Shown: positions 53,658 through 62,498 of the stretch, piece by piece
Position numbering within the stretch: the stretch's first letter is position 1
Layout of the letters: the number at the start of each line of letters is the position of its first letter
Source: Streptomyces sulphureus DSM 40104
GTDB lineage: Bacteria > Actinomycetota > Actinomycetes > Streptomycetales > Streptomycetaceae
Direction of reading: 5' to 3'
DNA: 64,000 bases
Assembly (NCBI RefSeq): GCF_000381025.1
Contig: NZ_KB905828.1
Location: 1-64,000 of the forward strand
Position numbers and translations under genes: made by a program
The notes under the pieces: generated by a model
Told to the model about the DNA's origin: nothing
The model's input: the letters and a program-made list of their open reading frames with translations, nothing else
Database searches by the model: none

Positions 53658-53873
53658 GGAAGGCTCCGGGGAAGCTTCGAAGGATGGGATGGGCTTCCGG
53701 GCGCGTCCGTTGGCGGCGCGGCCCGAGCGATCGTCCGGAGACCTGCCCGGCGGGCGGAGAGCGGGAGGGCGTGCAGGGTGTCGACGCCATGACCGGAGGC
53801 TAGCCCCGGTGTGCCGCTCCGCGACAGACGGGCGCGGGGCCGGTTGCGGCCCGGGCCTCGCGGCGGGGAGACC

Positions 53874-53972
53874 TCAGCGACAGTAGGCGGAGAGGCAGCG
53901 ACACAGATCGACGTGCAGCCGCGCGACGAGCAGGGGGCTCGTCGGCTGGGAGGTGCTCGCTGCCGTCGTCAT
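53874..53972 (-). CDS. putative Cys-responsive leader peptide (32 aa)
   Basis: A 32-codon frame ends with RLHVDLCRCLSAYCR, carrying Cys 24, 26 and 31. This matches the short actinobacterial leader peptides (HVDLxR...CR) found before sulfur and amino-acid genes. The ATG at 53972 lacks a Shine-Dalgarno and may be leaderless; TAGCGT lies eight bases upstream. It precedes the symporter gene in the same direction. Ribosome stalling at Cys codons when cysteine is low would be expected to change expression of the transporter. Confidence 0.65.
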   Translation of the reverse strand: MTTAASTSQPTSPLLVARLHVDLCRCLSAYCR

Positions 53973-54118
53973 GACGGACACGCTAGCACCGACGCGTGCG
54001 CCGCGCGCCGGGCGAGCTGAGCGGTTCGGCCCAACCCCCCTGTTGCGCCCGGGAGTTGGGCCGGAACGGTGTGACCGGAGTGGCCGGCCTCACAGAGAGC
54101 GGCGGGAACTCACCGGCG

Positions 54119-54412
54119 TCAGGCGACGCCGTCCTCCTGGCTCTGGTTGGCGGCGAGCTTGCCCTTCGCCTTGGTGACACCGTTGTAGACCTGCTCCGAC
54201 ATGGCGTCCCGCTGCCTGCGCAGCAGGACGAAGCTGAGCGGCGCCGAGACGACGAGGGCGAGCAGCACCACCCAGAGCGGGTTGGCGTCGCCTATGGCGG
54301 AGGGGAAGACCCCGAACTGCACCAGCAGGCTGATGACGAGGAAGCAGCCGACGAAGATTCCCAGCCGCATCAGGGTGTAGCGGAGGGTCGCGTGCGAGGT
54401 GGTGCTGCTCAC
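54119..54412 (-). CDS. DUF4229 membrane protein
   Basis: A 97-residue protein with two transmembrane segments (LGIFVGCFLVISLLVQFGVF and LWVVLLALVVSAPLSFVLL) and a charged C-terminal tail (RRQRDAMSEQVYNGVTKAKG). This is the DUF4229 layout conserved beside mqnE-type loci in Streptomyces. Its GTG overlaps the GNAT stop (GTGA). Function unknown. Confidence 0.83.
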   Translation of the reverse strand: MSSTTSHATLRYTLMRLGIFVGCFLVISLLVQFGVFPSAIGDANPLWVVLLALVVSAPLSFVLLRRQRDAMSEQVYNGVTKAKGKLAANQSQEDGVA

Positions 54413-55014
54413 GGTCTGTCTCTCCCTGCTTCGCGGAGTACTGCACTTGACTCGGCGGAGTCCGAACCCCCGGCGAACCCGCGCCACATGGTGACGTCGT
54501 CCCGGAAGTCCCCGTCCGCCACCTTGATCGCGCCGGGCACCCGGCCCACCTCCCCGTAGCCGCAGGAGGCGTAGAACCGCTCCAGCCCCGAACCGCTGCG
54601 CAGGGTGAGGCGTATCCCCTCGATGCCGTCCATCCCCCGGGCCGCCTCCTCGGCCGCTGCGAGCAGCCGCCGACCGGTCCCGCGACCCTGCGCGGACGGG
54701 TGCACCATCACGGTGTAGAGCCATACCCAGTGTCGCATCAGGCGGTGCGTGTTGAAGAAGAAGAACGCCGTTCCGCAGACGTGACCCTCGTCATCGAGGC
54801 CGACGAGGAGCCGGCTGCGGCCCTCGGCCATCGCCCGCAGGTACCGCAGGAGTTCGGGCCGCACGTCCTCGGGGGTGACCGGCGGCACGAAGCCCACCGA
54901 ACCGCCCGCGTTGACGACGTCGGCCCACAGGCGCAGCACCTCGTCCCGCAGCTTCTCCGTGACGGGCGGGTCGAGGACGAACGCGCCCGCGGCAGGGGCT
55001 TCGGTCAGCGACAC
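54409..55014 (-). CDS. GNAT-family N-acetyltransferase
   Basis: A 201-residue acetyltransferase. The acetyl-CoA loop is VMVHPSAQGRGTGRRLLAAA and the C-terminal RFYASCGYGEVGRVPGAIK segment closes the fold. The preceding strand LYTVMVHP matches GNAT motif A. The substrate is unknown. The GTG at 55014 lies seven bases past the MqnE-like stop, so the genes are coupled. Confidence 0.85.
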   Translation of the reverse strand: MSLTEAPAAGAFVLDPPVTEKLRDEVLRLWADVVNAGGSVGFVPPVTPEDVRPELLRYLRAMAEGRSRLLVGLDDEGHVCGTAFFFFNTHRLMRHWVWLYTVMVHPSAQGRGTGRRLLAAAEEAARGMDGIEGIRLTLRSGSGLERFYASCGYGEVGRVPGAIKVADGDFRDDVTMWRGFAGGSDSAESSAVLREAGRDRP

Positions 55015-55021
55015 GGCACGC

Positions 55022-56005
55022 TCACACGCGCATCGGCTGCGGACTCTCGCGGCGGTCCGGGTCGGGCCCCGGGTGCTCCCGCAGGACACCGAAGGCGGCG
55101 TCGCGCTCCACCGGGCGGAAACCGGCGTCGCGGACCAGTTCGACCAGCTCCTCGCGGGTGAGCTCGTCCGGGCCCGCCGCCTCCTCGACGGGCTCGCCCG
55201 CCACCTCGTCGGCGCCGTGGTTGAGGGCGAGTTGCGCGGTGAAGAGGCCGTGCGACTCCCAGCCGACCCGGAGGTGCGGCACGTTGTCGACGAGGAGCCG
55301 CGCGACGGCGAAGACCTTCAGCGCCGCGGCGCCCGTCGCCGGGTGGTTGTCGGGGCCCTCGTAGCGGAGGGGGGCGAGGAGCGAGAAACCGCCGGTGGAG
55401 TCCTGGAGCCGGCGGAGGTCGAGCAGCCGGTCGACGAGCTGTTCGCTGCTCTCGCCGTGCCCGTAGGCGAAAGTCGCCTCGGTGCCGAGGCCGGCCGCGT
55501 GCGCGGCGCCGTGGATCTCGGCGAGCTCGGGCGCGTCCGGAGCGTCGAAGAGCGACGGGCCCTCGCCTGCGAGCGAGGTGACGCCCGCCGACCGCAGCGC
55601 GGCGAGGAGCTCGGCGCGGCGCGCGAGACCGCGCAGTTGCGAGGCGCTGCACGCCGCCAGCGACGTGCCCGCCGCCAGCTCGGCGGCGACCGCGCGGAGC
55701 CGCTCCGGCACCGCGGCCCAACCGACCTGCCCGGCCACCGACTCGACGCCGGTGACGACGACCTCCGTCGCACCGGCCGACGCGCTCTCCCGTGCCGCAG
55801 CCGCCGGTTCTGGCCCCGCGAGGTCGAGGCGGCGGGTGACGGCGAGATACCCGACGTCGCCGACCGCGGCGAGGCGGGCCGCGTGCGCGAGGCCGCCGAG
55901 CCAGGCGAGGTCGTCGGAGGAGAGGAGCGCGACGCCGTCCTCGCGTGAGAGCCTCGCCCCCGAACGCGCCTTCTCCTCCAGCTCGCCGCGGAGCTCCGCG
56001 TCCAT
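55022..56005 (-). CDS. MqnE-like protein lacking radical-SAM cysteines
   Basis: A 327-residue homologue of aminofutalosine synthase (MqnE). The N-terminus SREDGVALLSSDDLAWLGGL and the C-terminus DAGFRPVERDAAFGVLREHP are clearly MqnE-type, ending PDRRESPQPMRV. But the region where MqnE has CxxxCxxC reads AVTRRLDLAGPEPAAAARES, with no Cys for the [4Fe-4S] cluster. The protein is also about 60 residues shorter than MqnE (about 387). It cannot do radical chemistry as known. Either it is a pseudo-enzyme or regulator, or a true mqnE exists elsewhere. Confidence 0.82.
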   Translation of the reverse strand: MDAELRGELEEKARSGARLSREDGVALLSSDDLAWLGGLAHAARLAAVGDVGYLAVTRRLDLAGPEPAAAARESASAGATEVVVTGVESVAGQVGWAAVPERLRAVAAELAAGTSLAACSASQLRGLARRAELLAALRSAGVTSLAGEGPSLFDAPDAPELAEIHGAAHAAGLGTEATFAYGHGESSEQLVDRLLDLRRLQDSTGGFSLLAPLRYEGPDNHPATGAAALKVFAVARLLVDNVPHLRVGWESHGLFTAQLALNHGADEVAGEPVEEAAGPDELTREELVELVRDAGFRPVERDAAFGVLREHPGPDPDRRESPQPMRV

Positions 56006-56091
56006 GCCTCGCACCCTCCTCGATCCGTGCACGTACCCCGGCGAGCCTACGCCACGGCGCCCGCGCGGCCGCGGGGCGGTGGCTTCCGCCG

Positions 56092-56544
56092 TCAGTCGTC
56101 GGGGAGTTCGCCCACGCGGTTCTCCCACTTGGTGGAGAGGACGATCGTCGTCCGGGTGCGTGAGACGCCCTTCGTCCCCGAGAGGCGGCGGACCGTGCGC
56201 TCGACGCCGTCGACGTCCCGGGCGCGGATCTTCAACATGTAGGAGTCGTCGCCGGCGATGAACCAGCAATCCTCGATCTCCTGAAGGGAGCGGAGCCGTC
56301 CTGCGACCTCCTCGTGGTCGGTGGCGTCGGAGAGCTGAACGCCGACGAGCGCGGTGACGCCGAGTCCGAGCGAGGGCGCGTCGACCGTCGCGCGGTAGCC
56401 CGTGATCACGCCCGCGGTCTCCAGCCGGTTGATGCGGTCCGTCACGCTGGGGCCCGAGAGGCCGACGAGCCGGCCGAGCTCGGCGTAGGAGGCCCTGCCG
56501 TTCTCCCGCAGCGCCTGGATGAGTTGCCTGTCCACCGCGTCCAT
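56092..56544 (-). CDS. Lrp/AsnC-family regulator
   Basis: A 150-residue regulator. The AsnC HTH is at about 5-55 (LGRLVGLSGPSVTDRINRLE) and the RAM ligand domain follows (VGVQLSDATDHEEVAGRLR, DDSYMLKIRARDVDGVE). It usually senses an amino acid. It sits between the MqnE-like and the two-component genes; in S. coelicolor an Lrp gene lies next to mqnE and ubiX (from memory), so synteny is partly kept. Confidence 0.9.
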   Translation of the reverse strand: MDAVDRQLIQALRENGRASYAELGRLVGLSGPSVTDRINRLETAGVITGYRATVDAPSLGLGVTALVGVQLSDATDHEEVAGRLRSLQEIEDCWFIAGDDSYMLKIRARDVDGVERTVRRLSGTKGVSRTRTTIVLSTKWENRVGELPDD

Positions 56545-56650
56545 GGCTGCCGTCGCCTCCCGTTGGTCGATGTCGGGTCACCGGCGTTCCCCGGTGAAGA
56601 ATCTAAGCCATCGCCCGTGCGCGCCTGCCCGCGGCCGGTCCGGCAGGTGC

Positions 56651-58183
56651 TCAGGCGGCCCCCTCCGGGCGGTGTGCCGGGAGGACGAGGCGGAAGGTAC
56701 TGCCGCCTCCCGGCACCGTGTCGACTTCGACGCGGCCGCCATGGCCCTCCGCGATGACGGAGGCGATGGCCAGGCCGAGGCCGCTGCCGCCCCGGTCGCG
56801 GTAGCGGGACAGGTCGGTGCGGTAGAAGCGCTCGAAGACACGTGAGGCGTCCTCCTCGGCCAACCCCGGCCCCTCGTCGGCAACTTCCACCACGCAGATG
56901 TGCTCCCCCCTGGGCAGCGGCGGGGACCCGGCGGTCCGTCCCTTCCGCTCGCAGCCTCCGGCCGAGGTACCGGCCAGGGCCGTCCCGACCCGCACGGTGA
57001 CGGGTGTACCGGCCGTTGCGTGGGTGAGCGCGTTGGTGAGGAGGTTGCCGACGACCTGGCGCAGGCGGTGCGGGTCGCCCAGCGCCTCGACCCTCTCGTA
57101 GGCCTCGCCCTCGGCCCGCTCGGGTCCTCGGCGCCGCAGCGGCTCCAGGTGGACGGCGCGGTCCGGGCAGCTCACGGCAGCCGCTGCCACCGCGTCGGCT
57201 GCTGCGGAGAGCAGGTCCACCGGGGCGTTGCCGTAGGAAGGCTCACGGCCGAGCTTGGCGAGCAGTACCAGATCGTCGATGAGTACGTTCATGCGTTCCG
57301 CGTTCTGCGCTATGAGGCGCTGCGCCTCCCGCTGCTCCTCCCCCGTCAACTCCTCCGAGCGCGAGGTGAGTTCGGCGAAGCCCTGGATGGAGGTGAGCGG
57401 GGTGCGCAGCTCGTGCCCCGCGTCGGCGACGAAGCGGCGCAGCCGCTCCTCTGACTCAGCGCTCTGGCGCAGCGCCTCCCGGAGACGCTCCAGCATGGTG
57501 TTGAGGACGCTTCCCAGGTAGCCGATCTCCGTGCGCGGGTCGGTGTCGGAGAGGCTCAGCCAGAGGTCTCCTGCGGCGATCCGCTGGGCCGTGCGCTCCG
57601 TGCGCGTCAACGGGCGCAGCGCGACACGCACGACGCCGTGTCCGAGCACGACCAGCCCCCCGGCGGCGACGGCCAGGAGCCCGAGGTCGAGCCAGAGCAG
57701 CTTGGAGGTGGCACCCTCGACGGTCGCGAGCGGCAGGCCGACCACGGCCTGCACGCCGCCTGGGCCCGCCACTCGCAGCACCCGCCAGTTGCCGCCGCCG
57801 GAGTCGGCGGGGACGGTCGCGAGGCCGCCCTCCGCGGTGTCGAGCCCCTCGGCGCGCTGCGGCAACTCCGGGCCCGCGTCGCCCTCTTGGCCGAGCGCTT
57901 CGTCCTGGAGCCCTCCCGAGGCGTCGTAGAAACGGACTTGGAAGTCCGTCGGCAGCATGTCGGTGTTCCTGACGTGCTCGGGGAAGCCGTCCGGGCTGAC
58001 GGCGTCGCGGTACGCGCGCTGCGGGAGATGGAAGTCGCGGAGCTGCTGGTCGACCCTGTCCCGCAGCCAGGAGTCGAGGACCGTGTACCCGACCCCCTGG
58101 GAGGCGAGGACGGCGACGGTGGCGAGCAGCGTGGCACCGAGGACGAGGCGCAGCCGCAGGGACCTCGGGCGGGGGAGGTGCAT
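56651..58183 (-). CDS. sensor histidine kinase
   Basis: A 510-residue kinase. Transmembrane segments lie at about 10-30 and 163-183, flanking a 130-residue periplasmic sensor. A HAMP region (about 185-240) is followed by HisKA with His 257 (GHELRTPLTS) and HATPase with the N-box RLRQVVGNLLTNALTHA, DEGPGLAEED, GGSGLGLAI. A 20-residue insert (CERKGRTAGSPPLPRGEH) interrupts the HATPase. It overlaps the regulator stop by one base, so the pair is coupled. Confidence 0.9.
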   Translation of the reverse strand: MHLPRPRSLRLRLVLGATLLATVAVLASQGVGYTVLDSWLRDRVDQQLRDFHLPQRAYRDAVSPDGFPEHVRNTDMLPTDFQVRFYDASGGLQDEALGQEGDAGPELPQRAEGLDTAEGGLATVPADSGGGNWRVLRVAGPGGVQAVVGLPLATVEGATSKLLWLDLGLLAVAAGGLVVLGHGVVRVALRPLTRTERTAQRIAAGDLWLSLSDTDPRTEIGYLGSVLNTMLERLREALRQSAESEERLRRFVADAGHELRTPLTSIQGFAELTSRSEELTGEEQREAQRLIAQNAERMNVLIDDLVLLAKLGREPSYGNAPVDLLSAAADAVAAAAVSCPDRAVHLEPLRRRGPERAEGEAYERVEALGDPHRLRQVVGNLLTNALTHATAGTPVTVRVGTALAGTSAGGCERKGRTAGSPPLPRGEHICVVEVADEGPGLAEEDASRVFERFYRTDLSRYRDRGGSGLGLAIASVIAEGHGGRVEVDTVPGGGSTFRLVLPAHRPEGAA

Positions 58184-58929
58184 CAGGTCCCCGTTCGCGG
58201 GTTCCCCGGCTGCTCGCGCGGTAGCCGCAGGCAGTACCCGACGCCGCGCACGGTGTGGATCAGCGGGGGGTCGAAGCGGTCGATCTTGCGCCGCAGGTAC
58301 TTCACGTACGTGTCGACGATCCGGGAGTCGCCGGCGAAGTCGTGGTGCCAGACCTCTTGGAGGATCTCTGCCTTGCCGAGCACCTGGTTGGCGCGGGCCA
58401 AGAGGCAGGCGAGCAGCCTGAACTCGGTCGGCGAGAGCGGGATGTACTCGCCCGCGCGGTGGACCTCGTAGGCCGCCGTGTCCAACTCCAGGTCGGCGAA
58501 GCGCCGTACGGGGTCCGACCTCCCCTGTTCCATACCGCCCGTGCGCCGCAGGACGGCCCTGACCCGCAGCAGTACCTCCTCCACGTGGAAGGGCTTGGTG
58601 ACGTAGTCGTCGCCGCCCGAGCTGAGGCCCGCGATCCGGTCGCCGACCTCCGTGAGCGCGGTGAGGAAGACGACGGGTGTGTAGACGCCCGTCGCCCTCA
58701 ACTGCCGAGTCACGGCGAAGCCGTCGAGGTCGGGGAGCATCACGTCGAGGATGATCAAGTCCGGGCCGAGGCGCTCGATCTCCCGCAGCGCGGATCTGCC
58801 CGTCTCTGCGGAGCACACCTCGAAGCCGCCCACGCGCAGCGCTGAGGTGAGCAGAAACCTGATGCTCTGGTCGTCCTCGACGACGAGGACCGTGTGCCGG
58901 GCGGGCGGGAGGTGGTCTGGCTCGGACAT
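58183..58929 (-). CDS. OmpR-family response regulator
   Basis: A 248-residue regulator. The receiver has Asp 19-20, phosphoacceptor Asp 62 (LIILDVMLPD) and Lys 112 (VTKPF). The winged-helix DNA-binding domain ends at about 240 (SRIVDTYVKYLRRKIDR, then VRGVGYCLRL). Paired with the histidine kinase. It probably controls the adjacent VTC-DUF4956-CotH operon, which lies upstream in the same direction. GGAG precedes the ATG at 58929. Confidence 0.92.
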   Translation of the reverse strand: MSEPDHLPPARHTVLVVEDDQSIRFLLTSALRVGGFEVCSAETGRSALREIERLGPDLIILDVMLPDLDGFAVTRQLRATGVYTPVVFLTALTEVGDRIAGLSSGGDDYVTKPFHVEEVLLRVRAVLRRTGGMEQGRSDPVRRFADLELDTAAYEVHRAGEYIPLSPTEFRLLACLLARANQVLGKAEILQEVWHHDFAGDSRIVDTYVKYLRRKIDRFDPPLIHTVRGVGYCLRLPREQPGNPRTGT

Positions 58930-58980
58930 GGGGCTCCGATCTGTGGCGGTGTTCGGTCGCCGGCAGGGCATACGCGCGCG

Positions 58981-59009
58981 CCCGCGGGCCGCCGACGGCG
59001 GCCCGCGGG
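58981..59009. terminator. stem-loop after CotH
   Basis: A 13-bp perfect stem CCCGCGGGCCGCC / GGCGGCCCGCGGG with a GAC loop, 11 bases past the CotH stop. It separates the surface-protein operon from the two-component genes. Confidence 0.75.
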
Positions 59010-59020
59010 AGAGGAGTTGC

Positions 59021-60646
59021 TCAGCCGGCTACCTCTTCGTCCTGGGAGAGAGCCTTGGCGCGCTGGGTGAGCGTCCGGCGGAGCTTCTTCACCTCGGCGT
59101 CCAACTTGTCGCCCGCGCCTGCCTTCTTCGCCTGGTCGGTGAGGTCCTCCAGCGCTTCGCGGGCCTCGCCCGACTCGTAGAACCGCTGGTACAGCTCGCG
59201 GTAGGCCGACTTGTAGTCGGAGTCGAAGGCATCCGAAGCGAGGAACTTCTCCTTGAGGACGTGGCCGCCCATCTTGCCGGGGCCGCCGCCGCTTCCTCCT
59301 CCGGGAGCTGTGCTGGGCATACCTTCGGGCAGCCCCTCGGGCGGTCCGTCGGGCATGCCCGCGGGGGCTTCGCCGTCCTTTCCGCCGGGCTGCATGCCGC
59401 CCATGCCGGTGTCGTCATCGGGGCCGGTCCCCGCGTCGCCGCTGAAGGTGAGGTTGAAGTCCCAGCCGAGGACACTGAACTTCTTGGTGTCCAGGTCGTA
59501 CCAGAGGAGGTAGTTGTTGCCCGGACCCGCCATGTCGTCGAAGTTGAGCAGGAGGTTCTGCGTCGCGACGTACTTGGCGAACGAGTCGACATCGACGTGG
59601 TCGCCCAGCTCCTCCTCGAACTCCTTGTCCGACGCCCGGTCCGCCCACTTGATCAGCTTCATCACGGGTTCGAGGTCCTGACTTCCCTTCTTGTTGAGCT
59701 GGTTGAAGGACTCCTCGTAGTCGGTCGGGTCGTCGCCCTTGTACTCGAAGCCGCCTCCCGCGCGCGCTTTGTAGAGCACGCCGTTGCCGTCGACGGCCGT
59801 ATCGGCGTAGTCCTTGCTCGGGTTCTCCACCATCAACCTGGTTACCTCGGGGCGGTCGTTGACCTCGACGGAGGCGAAACCGGCGCGCTCCGCCGTCTGC
59901 CCGGAGTCCCGCATGAGGGAGAGGGAGAGCGCCTCGTTCATGGGAACCTGCTCGTCCGTGCCGGGGCGCAGGGAGATCTGCCGGTGGCCCTGGTAGGCGC
60001 GGCCCTCCAGGTACTGGTCGACCTGGATCAGCCAGGGCAGCTCCTCGGGCTTGTCCGCCGACAGGTCGTAGGCGACCATGCCGCCGCCGGGCTGCCGGCC
60101 GCCGCCCTTTCCGCCTGGCTGCTTGCCGTTGCCCTGCCGGCCACCGTTCTGCTGGTTGCCCTGCTGCTGCCCGCCGCCCTTCCGGTCGCCGCCTTGGCCG
60201 CCGCCCTGGCCGCCGCCCGGTGGACCGCCGCCGTTGCCGTCGTTGCGGAGGGACATCAGTGTGGAGTTCCCCTTGAGGCGGATGCCGACGCTTTCGAGGA
60301 AGGTGCCGTCGATGGTCAGATCGGCCTCGATGAAGTCCTTGCTGCCCTCGTCCTTGAACTCCTTCATCATCTTGTCGAAGTCGGTCTGGCTGTACTGAAG
60401 TTGGATCGAGTGCGGGACGGAGTCGTCGTAGAGGTCGACGGAGCCCTCGATGTTCTCGGTGATCCGGTCGGCTTCCTGGACGGAGGCGCTGGTGACGTAC
60501 GGCGAGATGCGCGCGTCCCCGAAGAAGGCGACGAGCAGCAGGAGTCCGACGCACAGCGCAGCGGCGGGCTTCCAGTGGTGCCGCAGCCGTACGGGTATCC
60601 GGTGCTTCAGGCGCCTCGGCCCTGGTGCTGGGGTTGGAGTACTCAT
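59021..60646 (-). CDS. CotH-family protein
   Basis: A 541-residue secreted or membrane-anchored protein. A transmembrane segment lies at 28-42. The CotH domain starts GIRLKGNST (121-129), and the catalytic-like motif is LGWDFNLTFSG (393-403). Low-complexity Gly/Gln/Lys-rich insertions occupy about 137-189, and a Pro/Gly/Met-rich insert follows near 410-455. CotH proteins are kinase-fold enzymes that can modify surface proteins. It is coupled to DUF4956 by a one-base overlap (TGATG). Confidence 0.85.
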   Translation of the reverse strand: MSTPTPAPGPRRLKHRIPVRLRHHWKPAAALCVGLLLLVAFFGDARISPYVTSASVQEADRITENIEGSVDLYDDSVPHSIQLQYSQTDFDKMMKEFKDEGSKDFIEADLTIDGTFLESVGIRLKGNSTLMSLRNDGNGGGPPGGGQGGGQGGDRKGGGQQQGNQQNGGRQGNGKQPGGKGGGRQPGGGMVAYDLSADKPEELPWLIQVDQYLEGRAYQGHRQISLRPGTDEQVPMNEALSLSLMRDSGQTAERAGFASVEVNDRPEVTRLMVENPSKDYADTAVDGNGVLYKARAGGGFEYKGDDPTDYEESFNQLNKKGSQDLEPVMKLIKWADRASDKEFEEELGDHVDVDSFAKYVATQNLLLNFDDMAGPGNNYLLWYDLDTKKFSVLGWDFNLTFSGDAGTGPDDDTGMGGMQPGGKDGEAPAGMPDGPPEGLPEGMPSTAPGGGSGGGPGKMGGHVLKEKFLASDAFDSDYKSAYRELYQRFYESGEAREALEDLTDQAKKAGAGDKLDAEVKKLRRTLTQRAKALSQDEEVAG

Positions 60647-61323
60647 CACAGGTCGGTCTGGTCGTATCCGGTCAGTACCGTCACCCGCTGGCCCGAGGTG
60701 CGCTCCTGCAGAGCCGAGACGAGGTCGCTGGGCTCCGCCCCCTTCTTCATGCGCACCGTATAGAAGACTTCGGTGAGTGCGCCGCCCCGGATGGTCTCGG
60801 TACTGACGAGTTCGTACTCGGTGGTGTACTTGATCAGCACATCGCTGATGGCCGGGGTATGGTCCCCGCCCGCCGGGATCTGAACCTTGACCACCTGGCG
60901 CTGCACGTTGAGCTGGAACCAGTTGAACTTGTGCATGACGATGATGATCAGGCAGATCGCGACAGCCGCCACGGCGGCGAGTACGTAGAAGCGGGCACCG
61001 CAGGCCATGCCTATGCCCATCGTCAGGAAGATGAACCCGACGTCCCTGGTCTCCTTGATGGCGTTCCGGAAACGCACGACGGACAGGGCTCCGACGAGCG
61101 AGAACGCGCGCGCGAGGTTGGAGCCCACGACGAGCATGATCAAGGCGACGATCATGCCGACGATGACGAGCGTCTGCACGTACGACTGGCTGTACGAGAC
61201 GTTGCGGTGCGTGCCCCGGTAGACGTAGCCGATCATGGTGCTGAGGACGAAGGACAGCCCCATGGCCGCCACGATGTCCAGGACACTGAAGGTGCCGCTG
61301 AGTTCCTGCAGGTCGAAGTTCAC
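60646..61323 (-). CDS. DUF4956 membrane protein
   Basis: A 225-residue protein with about four transmembrane segments in residues 12-130 (TLVIVGMIVALIMLVVGSNL, FYVLAAVAAVAICLIIIVM) and a soluble C-terminal domain. The conserved SLVGALSVVRFRNAIKETRD loop identifies the DUF4956 family. It is nearly always found with VTC and CotH proteins, as here, and likely forms a membrane complex with them. GTG start overlapping the VTC stop (GTGA). Confidence 0.87.
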   Translation of the reverse strand: MNFDLQELSGTFSVLDIVAAMGLSFVLSTMIGYVYRGTHRNVSYSQSYVQTLVIVGMIVALIMLVVGSNLARAFSLVGALSVVRFRNAIKETRDVGFIFLTMGIGMACGARFYVLAAVAAVAICLIIIVMHKFNWFQLNVQRQVVKVQIPAGGDHTPAISDVLIKYTTEYELVSTETIRGGALTEVFYTVRMKKGAEPSDLVSALQERTSGQRVTVLTGYDQTDL

Positions 61324-62285
61324 TGTGCTCGTGCCTCCGTGGGCGGTGTGACGGGCTGCTTGTCCAGCCGTGTTCTCTCGGTTGCGGGCGCGGGCTTCTC
61401 CGTCGCCGGCACGGGGAAGTCGGCTTCCCTGATGTGGAAGACGGAGCGCGGCGCGAGCCCGTGGGCCTCGATGCTCTGCACGTACTTGGAGACACGGACG
61501 AGGTTGAGGTTCCGCTTGGCCGCGAGGTCGGTGATCCAGTACGGGGTGCGCTCGTTGACCTTGACCTCCATCACCGCCAGGTGCGGCGGGATGGTGAAGC
61601 GGTTCTCCGCATGCGGGGTGCCGAGGTGGAAGTCGCGGTCCCTGCCGCGTACGCGCCGGTCGAGGGTGACGCGCAGGCCGGTGTCGACGTCACGGCCGAC
61701 CAGGGCCTCGCGCTGGTAGCCGGTGATCGCGGTGGGACGCAGATCGAGGCGGACGATCAGCTCCAGGACCTCCTGGACGAAGGCCGCCTCCTTCGGCGAG
61801 TGCTCGATCAGCTCCCGTCCGTCGCAGAGCCTCCGGGCCGCCTCGTACGGCAGGGTCATCCGCCGCTTCTGCGTGACCCGGTTGACGCGCTGCTTGATCT
61901 CGACGCAGACCGGTGAGTCGTCGTCGATGCCCGCGAGGTCGCCGTAGTGCCGGATGCGCAGCTTCCGGCGGAACTTCAGACCCTCGATCTTCTCCCAGTA
62001 GAACCGCAGTCGGGGTGTGTCGTAGTACAGGCTCCACACCCCGTACCCGCCGGGCGGGCTGTTGCGGTCGACGTCCATGCGCTCGGCGAGTTCGTCGCGG
62101 ATCTCGGAGGCACGCTCGACCGGCACGAGGTACTTCAACTCGAACCTGTTGAACGCATGCAGACGGCTGGCGACTTCCAGAGCGGGCTCCTCGGCCTCTG
62201 CACCGGTCCGACCGCCCTCCGGCACGTCGGCCGGCTCACCGGAATCGGACCGCCGCAACCCGCCAGGGGTGCGTCGCCACCACAT
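61320..62285 (-). CDS. VTC-domain protein (polyphosphate polymerase-like)
   Basis: A 321-residue cytosolic protein with a VTC tunnel domain. Basic and acidic tunnel residues are in FELKYLV (48-54), KFRRKLRIRHYG (104-115) and EIKQR (129-133), with VTLDRRVRGR and VMEVKVNE later. VTC enzymes polymerise phosphate from ATP. An acidic N-terminal 40 residues precede the domain. First gene of the VTC-DUF4956-CotH operon. GAGGAG lies six bases before the ATG. Confidence 0.88.
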   Translation of the reverse strand: MWWRRTPGGLRRSDSGEPADVPEGGRTGAEAEEPALEVASRLHAFNRFELKYLVPVERASEIRDELAERMDVDRNSPPGGYGVWSLYYDTPRLRFYWEKIEGLKFRRKLRIRHYGDLAGIDDDSPVCVEIKQRVNRVTQKRRMTLPYEAARRLCDGRELIEHSPKEAAFVQEVLELIVRLDLRPTAITGYQREALVGRDVDTGLRVTLDRRVRGRDRDFHLGTPHAENRFTIPPHLAVMEVKVNERTPYWITDLAAKRNLNLVRVSKYVQSIEAHGLAPRSVFHIREADFPVPATEKPAPATERTRLDKQPVTPPTEARAQ

Positions 62286-62498
62286 ACGTCTCCTCTCACC
62301 GCGGTTGGCCAGGTACGGAGACCAAGAAACCCGGCAGCGATGAGAAGCCGATGAGAGAAAGGGGAGAATCGCGAGAGTATTCAGCGCGTACCTGAGGCGA
62401 TCACAAGGTGTACGCGCAGCGAACCGCCGACGACGGCGGCGCGGAGCCCGGGCAAGTGCCCCGGGTCGGCCGGGTGCGGTCGGACTCGAGGGTGCGCC

